From positions 1-8,223 of the forward strand of contig JANNKX010000284.1 in the NCBI GenBank assembly GCA_031396505.1: a stretch of 8,223 bases of DNA, read 5' to 3'. This document shows positions 1 to 5,632 of this stretch, piece after piece (positions within the stretch are counted from its first letter, which is position 1; each line of letters begins with the position of its first letter). Below the pieces are notes generated by a model that was not told the origin of the DNA, ran no database searches, and saw only the letters and a program-made list of their open reading frames with translations. The position numbers and the translations under genes are program-made. Origin of the DNA: JAAFHS01 sp031396505. Lineage in GTDB: Bacteria; Pseudomonadota; Alphaproteobacteria; Rhodobacterales; Rhodobacteraceae.

Positions 1-825
1 CATCGGATGCCGCTGCACCCCGAAAAACAGATCAATGATCCGCACGCCAACCTGCGCCGGACCCAAGAGCGCGCCTGCCGCAACAGCGGCAGCCGCACTC
101 AGCCCGGTGGCCTGCAACAGCGGCACCCACTGCACCGTCAGCGCCGAAAAGACCACCCCCGCCAGCGAAAAGCCGATCGCCAGCCAGAACATCGCCCTGC
201 CTTGTTGTGCGATGGGTAAAAGTGCGGCGGATGCCGGCGCGCTCGCGGCGATGTCGCGCACAACGCTTTGCCCGGCAAGGCAAAGATGCAAAGGCAGGCA
301 CACCAGCAGATGCAGCCCCGCAAAAATCAGATAGGTGCCGCGCCACCCAAGGCTTTCCGTCAACACCAGCGTCACAGGCCAGAACACGGTCGACGCAAAG
401 CCCCCGATCAAGGTCATCAGCGTGATTGCCCGCCGCGCCCCTGCCGCCCCCGCCGCTTGCGCCAGTGCGGCAAAGGCTGCGTCATACAGCACGACCGCCG
501 ACACCATCTCCACCAGAACCAGTGCGGCCACCAGCGTCACGGCATTGGTCGCCTGTGACAGCGCCGCCAGCGCCAGCGCCGCACCCACCGATCCGGCCGC
601 CATCACCCGGCGCGCACCATGGCGGTCAATCGCGCGCCCCGCAAAAGGCGCCAAGGCCCCACCCGCCAACAGCGCCACCGAAAACGCGCCATAGGCGAAC
701 GGCAACGACACCCCGACATCCGCCGTCAGCCGCCCCGCCAAGACGCCAAAGGCGTAATACAACGTGCCATACCCCACGACCTGCGTCACCCCAAGGGCAA
801 GAATGGGGCGAAGGGCAGGCGGCAT
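1..825 (-). CDS. MFS transporter, partial (C-terminus off the left edge)
   Basis: The minus strand is open from 825 to base 1 and encodes 275 residues of a very hydrophobic protein. It is the N-terminal part of a major facilitator superfamily carrier, an inner-membrane secondary transporter; full members are usually about 390-420 residues with 12 helices, so roughly the last third is missing. The first helix lies around residues 7-30 and the second around 43-62. They are followed by a clear MFS motif A (G63-x3-D67-R68-x-G70-x-R72-R73) in the cytoplasmic loop between helices 2 and 3. Further alternating hydrophobic segments fit helices 3-8. The substrate cannot be read from the sequence. I chose ATG 825; GTG 831, two codons upstream, is also possible and neither has a strong Shine-Dalgarno, so the gene may be weakly or leaderlessly translated. 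The frame is closed upstream by TAG at 870-868. It is divergent from rnd across a 177-nt gap. Confidence 0.88.
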   Translation of the reverse strand, partial: MPPALRPILALGVTQVVGYGTLYYAFGVLAGRLTADVGVSLPFAYGAFSVALLAGGALAPFAGRAIDRHGARRVMAAGSVGAALALAALSQATNAVTLVAALVLVEMVSAVVLYDAAFAALAQAAGAAGARRAITLMTLIGGFASTVFWPVTLVLTESLGWRGTYLIFAGLHLLVCLPLHLCLAGQSVVRDIAASAPASAALLPIAQQGRAMFWLAIGFSLAGVVFSALTVQWVPLLQATGLSAAAAVAAGALLGPAQVGVRIIDLFFGVQRHPM

Positions 826-957
826 GGGCACAGCGGCAATCCGGGGATGACAGGACAAAACGCATCCCTATGCCCCCTGAATGACGCGGGTATGACGCCC
901 TTTCAAGACGCCCGTGGCGATTTCGCCTTTCTTTTGGCGCATCTGCCGCGTAATCAT

Positions 958-988
958 GCAGGCGTCTGCGGGACGAACCCGCGCCTGC
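958..988 (+). promoter_or_regulatory. Hairpin just upstream of the rnd ribosome binding site
   Basis: An interrupted inverted repeat pairs 958-963 (GCAGGC) with 983-988 (GCCTGC) and, after a 4-nt bulge, 968-972 (GCGGG) with 978-982 (CCCGC) around a 5-nt loop. It ends one base before the purine-rich Shine-Dalgarno of rnd at 990-996. It would be in the 5' leader of the rnd mRNA if transcription starts upstream of it. A role in translation or mRNA stability is inference. GC-rich DNA gives such stems by chance, so confidence in function is low. Confidence 0.3.
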
Positions 989-1002
989 CAGAAGGGCGAT
1001 TG

Positions 1003-2160
1003 ATGCGTACGATTACCACGACCGAAGACCTCGCCGCCTTTTGTGCAGCAGCCAAAACCCACCCCTACGTCACCATCGACACCGAATTTCTGCGTGAACG
1101 CACCTATTGGTCCAAGCTGTGTCTGATCCAGATGGCGCTGCCCGGCACGGATGGCGATGCCGTGCTGGTGGACCCGATCGAAGGGGCGGCCATGTCGATG
1201 GACCCGCTGTACGATCTGTTCCGGCACGAAAAAACCGTCAAGGTGTTCCACGCCGCCCGGCAGGATCTTGAGATTTTCTTTGTCGAAGGCGGGGTGTTTC
1301 CCAAACCCCTGTTTGACACGCAAATCGCCGCCATGGTCTGCGGTTTTGGCGAACAGGTCGGCTATGAAACGCTGGTCAAAAAGATCGCACACGAAAACCT
1401 CGATAAGACGTCGCGCTTTACCGATTGGTCGCGCCGTCCGCTGACGGATGCGCAAAAGGATTATGCGCTGGCCGATGTTACCCATCTGCGCGGGATCTAC
1501 GAATTCCTTGCGGCCCAGCTTGCAAAATCCGGTCGCGATCATTGGGTGGGCGAAGAATTGTCGATCCTCACCGATCCCGCCACCTATACCACCCACCCCG
1601 ATGACGCCTGGCAACGCATCAAGACCCGCACCAATTCCGGGCGCTTTCTTGCCATCGTCAAGGCGCTGGCCCGCTTCCGCGAAGAATATGCGCAGAAAAA
1701 CAATGTGCCACGCAGCCGCGTGATGAAGGACGATGCCCTGCTGGAGCTGGCCTCCACCCGCCCCGCCACGGTAGAGGAGCTGGGCCGTTCGCGCCTGCTC
1801 TTGCGCGAAGGCCGCAAACCCGAAATTGCCGATGGCATTCTGGCCGCCGTCAAGGCCGGGCTCGACATGCGGCCCGAGGATATTCCGAAGGTCGATACCA
1901 GCCGCGATCAGCTGCAGGTCAACCCCGCCCTTGCCGATCTTTTGCGCGTGCTGCTGAAGGCCAAGGCCGAAAATCTGGGTGTGGCGTCCAAGCTGATCGC
2001 ATCTGCCGCCGATCTGGATGCGATTGCCGCAGGCGAACGCAATATGGACGCGTTGAAAGGCTGGCGGGTCGAGGCGTTTGGCAATGACGCGCTGGCGCTC
2101 TGCCGGGGCGAAATCGCACTGTCGGCCAAGGGCAGCGAAGTGCGCGTTGTACGGCTGTAA
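1003..2160 (+). CDS. rnd: Ribonuclease D
   Basis: This encodes 385 residues of a DEDD-Y family 3'-to-5' exoribonuclease, a metal-dependent cytoplasmic enzyme that trims the 3' ends of tRNA precursors and other stable RNAs. The catalytic set is visible. Exo I is I-D26-T-E28-F; Exo II carries D88 in the context H83-AARQ-D88; Exo III is Y154-x3-D158, giving the Tyr form of the DEDD family. An HRDC domain follows at about residues 200-280, and a second HRDC-like helical region occupies the C-terminus. Length matches RNase D (about 370-390). The open frame runs upstream to 619, but the family begins near M-R-T-I-T-T-T, and ATG 1003 has a purine-rich Shine-Dalgarno (GAAGGG, 991-996) 6 nt away. The upstream extension is Arg/Pro-rich antisense of the MFS gene. 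The gene converges on the lipoprotein gene with a 2-nt gap. Confidence 0.97.
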   Translation: MRTITTTEDLAAFCAAAKTHPYVTIDTEFLRERTYWSKLCLIQMALPGTDGDAVLVDPIEGAAMSMDPLYDLFRHEKTVKVFHAARQDLEIFFVEGGVFPKPLFDTQIAAMVCGFGEQVGYETLVKKIAHENLDKTSRFTDWSRRPLTDAQKDYALADVTHLRGIYEFLAAQLAKSGRDHWVGEELSILTDPATYTTHPDDAWQRIKTRTNSGRFLAIVKALARFREEYAQKNNVPRSRVMKDDALLELASTRPATVEELGRSRLLLREGRKPEIADGILAAVKAGLDMRPEDIPKVDTSRDQLQVNPALADLLRVLLKAKAENLGVASKLIASAADLDAIAAGERNMDALKGWRVEAFGNDALALCRGEIALSAKGSEVRVVRL

Positions 2161-2162
2161 CC

Positions 2163-2627
2163 CTACCGGTTCACGGCCCGCGCGTTATTCGCACCTTGCA
2201 CCGTGATCGCGGTAATGCGCGCCAGTTGCACATCCGACAGATACAGCGCCACCGTCACTTCACGGCTTTGCGGCGTGCTGGTGGCGGCCTGACCCACGGG
2301 CGGAAACACCCGGAAATCATAGACCGGGGTGGCCGGGTCCGCCTCCGGCCCCTCGCGCAGCACCAGTTCCGCGTCCCAATAGCCTTGCGTCGCCGCAATC
2401 CCCGTCGCCCGGATGATCGCACCGCCTGGCAGCGGGTCAACCTGCATCAGCGTCACATCGCTCACCAACTGCCGCCCGTCCGGGGCCACCGTGTTATCAA
2501 CCACCGGCGCCTCGACCACGCGTGAGCGGCCAAACCAGTTGAACGGGTTCAACCGTGACTCGCGCAGTCCGCCGCAACCGGCAAGGATCAGGGTGCAGGC
2601 AAGGGCAAGTGTCAGGCGCGACGTCAT
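2163..2627 (-). CDS. Small predicted lipoprotein of unknown function
   Basis: This encodes 154 residues beginning with a lipoprotein signal peptide: a basic N-terminus (R4), a hydrophobic core at residues 5-16 and the lipobox L15-A16-G17-C18. Gly at +2 rather than Asp points to export to the outer membrane by the usual sorting rule. The mature protein starts with a short Arg-rich segment and the motif L26-N-P-F-N-W-F-G33. A predicted beta-rich domain of alternating hydrophobic residues follows to the end, with no enzymatic motif that I recognise. ATG 2627 is preferred over the in-frame TTG two codons upstream because GAGG (2634-2637) lies 6 nt before the ATG. It is tail-to-tail with rnd and head-to-head with sufE. 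A 37-bp palindrome begins 26 bp upstream of its start and may affect its expression. I recall similar short lipoproteins with an NPFNWFG motif in Rhodobacterales, but cannot name a function. Confidence 0.85.
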   Translation of the reverse strand: MTSRLTLALACTLILAGCGGLRESRLNPFNWFGRSRVVEAPVVDNTVAPDGRQLVSDVTLMQVDPLPGGAIIRATGIAATQGYWDAELVLREGPEADPATPVYDFRVFPPVGQAATSTPQSREVTVALYLSDVQLARITAITVQGANNARAVNR

Positions 2628-2633
2628 GGGCAA

Positions 2634-2637
2634 CCTC
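2634..2637 (-). promoter_or_regulatory. Shine-Dalgarno that fixes the lipoprotein start
   Basis: On the minus strand GAGG is followed by 6 nt and then ATG at 2627. The same site would overlap the TTG at 2633 with no spacing, so the ATG is the functional start. Confidence 0.7.
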
Positions 2638-2652
2638 GTGGTTTTCTAGGGC

Positions 2653-2689
2653 GGATCAGATTCAATCTGATTCAGATTGAATCTGATCC
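2653..2689. repeat. 37-bp perfect palindrome with three phased GANTC sites
   Basis: Two 18-bp arms (2653-2670 and 2672-2689) are perfect inverted copies around a single central base at 2671. The element contains three GANTC sites (GATTC 2659, GATTC 2669, GAATC 2679) spaced exactly 10 bp apart, about one helical turn, plus a GATC near each end. It is AT-richer than the surrounding genes. It lies between the divergent lipoprotein and sufE genes, 26 bp upstream of the lipoprotein ATG. It could be a protein-binding operator, a methylation-sensitive site for a CcrM-type methylase, or one copy of a dispersed repeat. It has no T-tract and a one-base centre, so it is not a typical terminator. Confidence 0.75.
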
Positions 2690-2715
2690 AAGACATACAA
2701 GCCGTTGGTCATGTT

Positions 2716-2763
2716 GCGTGTTTCTTTTGATCGGGCGAACCCGATCAAAAGAAACACGCTTTT
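2716..2763 (+). terminator. Strong hairpin with T-tract, plus-strand intrinsic terminator candidate
   Basis: Perfect 20-bp arms at 2716-2735 and 2740-2759 flank a 4-nt loop (CGAA). TTTT follows at 2760-2763, giving a rho-independent terminator shape for plus-strand transcription. The minus strand has no T-run after the stem. The position is odd: neither flanking gene ends here, because the lipoprotein and sufE are divergent. It could stop rnd read-through that has crossed the lipoprotein gene antisense, stop a small plus-strand transcript, or insulate sufE. Alternatively it is a repeat element or operator. The T-tract is short, so terminator function is moderately supported. Confidence 0.5.
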
Positions 2764-2800
2764 AGGTGGTAGCCGATGGATCGCGGTTTGAAAAGACAGC

Positions 2801-2830
2801 TTGAGGGTGGACATGACCCCACACGAGAAT
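2801..2830 (+). promoter_or_regulatory. Possible sigma-70-type promoter of sufE
   Basis: TTGAGG (2801-2806) and GAGAAT (2825-2830) match the -35 and -10 consensus at 4 of 6 positions each with an 18-bp spacer. This places a start near 2837, some 20 nt before the sufE ATG and downstream of the 2716-2763 hairpin. Both hexamers are imperfect, so this is a candidate only. Confidence 0.3.
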
Positions 2831-2856
2831 TACCTGCGTCCTAACAAGGAGACACC

Positions 2857-3264
2857 ATGGCCACCCCCGCATTCGAAGACATCGCCGAGACGTTTGAATT
2901 CCTTGATGACTGGGAAGACCGCTATCGCCATGTGATCGAACTGGGCCGTGCGATGGCCCCGCTTGAAGATGCGTTCAAGGTGCCCGCATTCAAGGTCGAC
3001 GGTTGCGCCAGTCAGGTCTGGATCAGGCCGCAGATGTCTGAACAAACCTTTGATTTTCAGGGCGAAAGTGATGCGATGATCGTCCGCGGCCTGATTGCCA
3101 TCCTGCACGCGCTGTATGCCGGGCTGCCTGTCGCTCAGGTGGCGGCGGTCGACGCCGCCGCCGAACTCGCCCGCCTTGGCCTGCACAACCATCTGTCGGC
3201 GCAACGCTCCAACGGCCTGCGCGCCATGGTCGAACGTATACGGCAGACGGCCGCCGCCGCGTGA
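2857..3264 (+). CDS. sufE: SufE family cysteine-desulfuration protein
   Basis: This encodes 135 residues matching SufE in length and motifs. SufE accepts persulfide sulfur from a cysteine desulfurase (SufS) and passes it to the SufBCD scaffold for iron-sulfur cluster assembly in the cytoplasm. The sulfur-accepting cysteine is C50 in the signature V47-D-G-C50-A-S-Q-V-W, equivalent to C51 of the E. coli protein. The segments DDWEDRYRHVIELGR (17-31) and MIVRGLIAILHALYAG (from about 74) are typical of the family. ATG 2857 has an excellent Shine-Dalgarno, AAGGAG at 2846-2851. No other suf gene is in the window, so it is stand-alone here and must act with a SufS encoded elsewhere. It converges with the DUF427 gene. 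Confidence 0.95.
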   Translation: MATPAFEDIAETFEFLDDWEDRYRHVIELGRAMAPLEDAFKVPAFKVDGCASQVWIRPQMSEQTFDFQGESDAMIVRGLIAILHALYAGLPVAQVAAVDAAAELARLGLHNHLSAQRSNGLRAMVERIRQTAAAA

Positions 3265-3281
3265 CGCCGTAATCACATGCG

Positions 3282-3327
3282 CCTCCCGCCCCCCCACTGT
3301 GGGGGACGGCTGGGGAGGAGGGGGGGC
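3282..3327. repeat. G/C-run inverted-repeat element between convergent genes
   Basis: CCCCCAC (3291-3297) pairs with GTGGGGG (3299-3305) around one base, and an outer CCTCCC (3282-3287) pairs with GGGAGG (3313-3318). A G-run follows to 3326. The minus strand translates to a Pro-rich P-P-Q-P-S-P-T string, which I recognise as the shadow of short dispersed intergenic repeats common in alphaproteobacteria. It fills almost the whole gap between sufE and the DUF427 gene. There is no T-tract, so an intrinsic terminator is doubtful, although a stem between two convergent 3' ends could protect transcripts. Confidence 0.5.
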
Positions 3328-3340
3328 ATCGTGCAAGTGA

Positions 3341-3679
3341 TCAGCGCCGCTCCACCGTCACGCGGTCGGTGTAAAACGCCAGATGCCCGGCAATATCGGC
3401 CACCCCGCCCACCGGGCTTTCATAGGACCAGACCGCATCCGCCAGCGTTCCCTCCGGCGTCACAATCGAATAATAGCTCGCTTTGCCCTTGTGCGGGCAG
3501 GTCGTCTGCTTGGCTGATGCATCCAGCAGCGCCATCGCCATGTCGTCACGCGGCACATAGATCACGGGCCCATAGCTGCCTTCGTTCAATTGCAACGCCC
3601 GTGTCGTTTCGCCAATCACCGCGCCATTTGCCCGGATCGTCACTGTACCGCCCGCAGGCGTGATCGTGATATGTGCCAT
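3341..3679 (-). CDS. DUF427 domain protein
   Basis: This encodes 112 residues of the DUF427 family (small cytoplasmic beta-rich proteins of unknown function, usually 90-130 residues). Diagnostic features are the P38-V-I-Y-V-P43-R-D-D block, the conserved T60-C61-P62-H63-K64-G65-K-A-S-Y-Y motif, the V83-W84-S85-Y86-E-S-P89 motif and the closing I-A-G-H-L-A-F-Y-T-D segment. C61 and H63 could bind a ligand or metal, but no activity is established to my knowledge. ATG 3679 follows a G-rich stretch (GGGGG about 7 nt upstream) that is a usable ribosome binding site. The gene lies 55 nt downstream of pepP on the same strand with no strong hairpin between, so co-transcription is plausible. Confidence 0.92.
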   Translation of the reverse strand: MAHITITPAGGTVTIRANGAVIGETTRALQLNEGSYGPVIYVPRDDMAMALLDASAKQTTCPHKGKASYYSIVTPEGTLADAVWSYESPVGGVADIAGHLAFYTDRVTVERR

Positions 3680-3734
3680 GTTCTTACCCCCAAGATTACG
3701 CCGACGCTGACAAATAGCCCTGAGTCGGGCAAGG

Positions 3735-5537
3735 TCAAAGCGGCGCGCAAGCGGCCTTCAGCCAATCCCGCACATCCGCCCCCACGCGCGGCCCGATTTT
3801 CACCAGAACCTCGGCGTGATAGCCGTTCAGCCATGTCCGTTCATCCGGTGACAGCATCGCCAGCACCACCAGACGGCGGTCGATCGGCGCGAAGGTCAGC
3901 GTCTCAAAGCACAGTTGCGCCCGCACGTCCCCCCCCGGCAGGGCAGGCGCCGTCTGCACCACGATCAGGTTTTCGATCCGGATGCCGAACGCGCCTTCGC
4001 GGTAATAGCCCGGCTCGTTCGACAGGATCATGCCCACCTCCAGCGGCAGGTCCGACACCCGGCTTAACCGCTGCGGCCCTTCATGCACCGACAGGAACGC
4101 CCCCACCCCATGCCCCGTGCCATGGTCAAAGTCCTGCCCCGCCACCCACAACGGATACCGCGCGAGGCTGTCCAGATGCGCCCCCGCCACCCCGTGCGGA
4201 AACCGCACGCGGCTGATCGCGATCATCCCCTGCAGCACGCGGGTAAAACACATCCGCGCCTCGTCCCCCGGATCACCCACCGCGACCGTGCGCGTGATAT
4301 CTGTTGTGCCATCGCGGTATTGCGCCCCGCTGTCCACCAACAGCAGCGTGTCCTGTTCCACCGTGCGATTGCTGTCATGCGTCACGCGGTAATGCATGAT
4401 CGCCCCGTTCGGCCCCGCCCCGCAGATCGTATCGAAACTGATGTCATGCAATGCATTGGTCGCGCGGCGGTAGCCTTCCAGAGCGGTGACCACGTCAATC
4501 TCGGTCAACCCACCCTGCGGCGCGCGCGCATCCAGCCAGCATAGAAATTCGCACACCGCCGCCCCATCGCGCAGATGCGCCTCGTGCATGCCCTGAATTT
4601 CGGCCGCGTTCTTGCACGCTTTTGGCATCCGGCAGGGATCATCGCCCCAGGCAATCGCCACCTCCGCATCCGCCAGTTCCAGACTGACGGCCAGCGGTGC
4701 CGTGCCCCGGTCCACCCGCACCGGGCCTTGCAGCGTGCGCAAGGCTGGCACAAACGCCGCCACCGGGCGCAGGCTGACTTGCGCGCCCAGATGCGTGCGC
4801 AGGGTATCGTCAAACTTTGCCGCATCGGCAAACAGCGTGACACGCGCATCATCATGCAGAATCGCAAAGCCATGCAGGACCGGGTTGCGCGCCACATCCG
4901 CGCCCCGGATGTTCAACAGCCAGCACAGACTGTCCGGCAAGGTGATCACCGCTGCCCGCTGCCCCGCCTTGCGCAAACCTTCCGCCAGCCGCGCGCGTTT
5001 GTCGGCATGTGCCTCGCCCGCAAGTTCCACCGGATGTGCAAAGGCCATGCCCATCGGCGGGCTTGGCTGATCAGGCCAAAGCGGATCAATGAAATTGCTT
5101 GCAGACCGCAGGCTTATGCCCGTTTCTTCAAGTTCTGTCTCAAGCTTCGCGATCTCGTCCTTGGTGTGCAGCCATGCGTCATAGCCCACCACGCCTGCCG
5201 CCAGATTTTCCTTGATCCACGCGCCCGGTTTCACCTCGGGCCAGGGCACGGGCGTGAAGGCCGCAAGGTCCACCTGACCCTTCACCTGCGTACGGTACCG
5301 CCCGTCGATGAACACGCCCGCCACCTCCGGCAACACGATGCAAAACCCCGCCGACCCGGTAAACCCGCACAGCCATTGCAACCGCTGATCGCGCAGCGCC
5401 ACATATTCCCCCTGATGCGCATCACTGCGCGGCACGATGAACCCGGCATATCCCGCCTTTGCCAATGCCCCGCGCAGCGCCGCCAGCCGGGTAGGGCCTT
5501 GGGTCGGATCAGCGGCGCTGTCAAAGCCTTGAAACAC
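3735..5537 (-). CDS. pepP: Aminopeptidase P family metallopeptidase (M24B)
   Basis: This encodes 600 residues of an Xaa-Pro aminopeptidase, a cytoplasmic dimetal enzyme that removes the N-terminal residue before proline. The length fits the long, eukaryote-like three-domain form rather than the roughly 440-residue E. coli PepP. There are two creatinase-type N-terminal domains (about 1-145 and 150-300), a pita-bread catalytic domain (about 310-535) and an M24 C-terminal extension to 600. The five metal ligands are visible: D402 (V-D-S-G), D413 (T-T-D-I-T-R-T), H476 (G-H-G-V-G), E508 (S-N-E-P-G-Y-Y) and E522 (R-I-E-N). The open frame extends to ATG 5591, but those 18 extra codons are translated leader. 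GTG 5537 fits the family start (V-F-Q-G-F) and is preceded by GAGGAAGG. It follows cobT by 95 nt. Physiological substrate preference is unknown. Confidence 0.95.
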   Translation of the reverse strand: MFQGFDSAADPTQGPTRLAALRGALAKAGYAGFIVPRSDAHQGEYVALRDQRLQWLCGFTGSAGFCIVLPEVAGVFIDGRYRTQVKGQVDLAAFTPVPWPEVKPGAWIKENLAAGVVGYDAWLHTKDEIAKLETELEETGISLRSASNFIDPLWPDQPSPPMGMAFAHPVELAGEAHADKRARLAEGLRKAGQRAAVITLPDSLCWLLNIRGADVARNPVLHGFAILHDDARVTLFADAAKFDDTLRTHLGAQVSLRPVAAFVPALRTLQGPVRVDRGTAPLAVSLELADAEVAIAWGDDPCRMPKACKNAAEIQGMHEAHLRDGAAVCEFLCWLDARAPQGGLTEIDVVTALEGYRRATNALHDISFDTICGAGPNGAIMHYRVTHDSNRTVEQDTLLLVDSGAQYRDGTTDITRTVAVGDPGDEARMCFTRVLQGMIAISRVRFPHGVAGAHLDSLARYPLWVAGQDFDHGTGHGVGAFLSVHEGPQRLSRVSDLPLEVGMILSNEPGYYREGAFGIRIENLIVVQTAPALPGGDVRAQLCFETLTFAPIDRRLVVLAMLSPDERTWLNGYHAEVLVKIGPRVGADVRDWLKAACAPL

Positions 5538-5540
5538 AAG

Positions 5541-5577
5541 TCCTTCCTCTCTGCAAAAATATCCTCCGGGGGTGCGC
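5541..5577 (-). repeat. Repeat-like leader upstream of pepP, supplying its Shine-Dalgarno
   Basis: On the minus strand this reads as a CCCCCGGAGG block, then ATATTTTTGC, then a purine-rich GAGAGGAAGGA. It closely resembles a short sequence I remember occurring in front of many genes in Rhodobacterales genomes (CCCCGGAGTATTTTTGG type). The purine-rich end (5541-5549) is the ribosome binding site of the GTG start at 5537. If read through as protein it gives the spurious string T-P-G-G-Y-F-C-R-E-E, a known kind of false N-terminal extension. The identification as a repeat is from memory; function is unknown. Confidence 0.5.
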
Positions 5578-5612
5578 AGTGGTTTCGCCATCGGTTCGAA
5601 GGACCACTGCGC
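5574..5612 (-). terminator. Hairpin between cobT and pepP, possible weak terminator or attenuator
   Basis: Perfect 10-bp arms (5574-5583 and 5603-5612, GCGCAGTGGT type) enclose a 19-nt loop in which TTCG and CGAA can extend the stem past a 2-nt bulge. On the minus strand the stem lies 21 nt after the cobT stop. A T-rich tract (ATATTTTT) follows about 12 nt after it, too far for a classical intrinsic terminator. It could partly separate cobT from pepP or stabilise the cobT mRNA 3' end. Confidence 0.4.
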
Positions 5613-5632
5613 CGGGGGGTGGAAAACCCCCG

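Noticed and set aside
916..934. Small GGCG-ATTT-CGCC hairpin followed by TTTCTTTT as a terminator
   Set aside because: The stem is only 4 bp and it lies between divergent genes, so no transcript needs to end there; likely chance.
619..1002. In-frame N-terminal extension of rnd
   Set aside because: The extension is Arg/Pro/Gln-rich, overlaps the MFS gene antisense, and RNase D homologues begin at M-R-T-I-T-T. ATG 1003 has its own ribosome binding site.
868..1614. A 248-codon minus-strand open frame antisense to rnd
   Set aside because: It lies entirely over the rnd start region and catalytic domain, its composition mirrors the GC-rich third positions of rnd, and it has no recognisable motif. 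It is a shadow frame.
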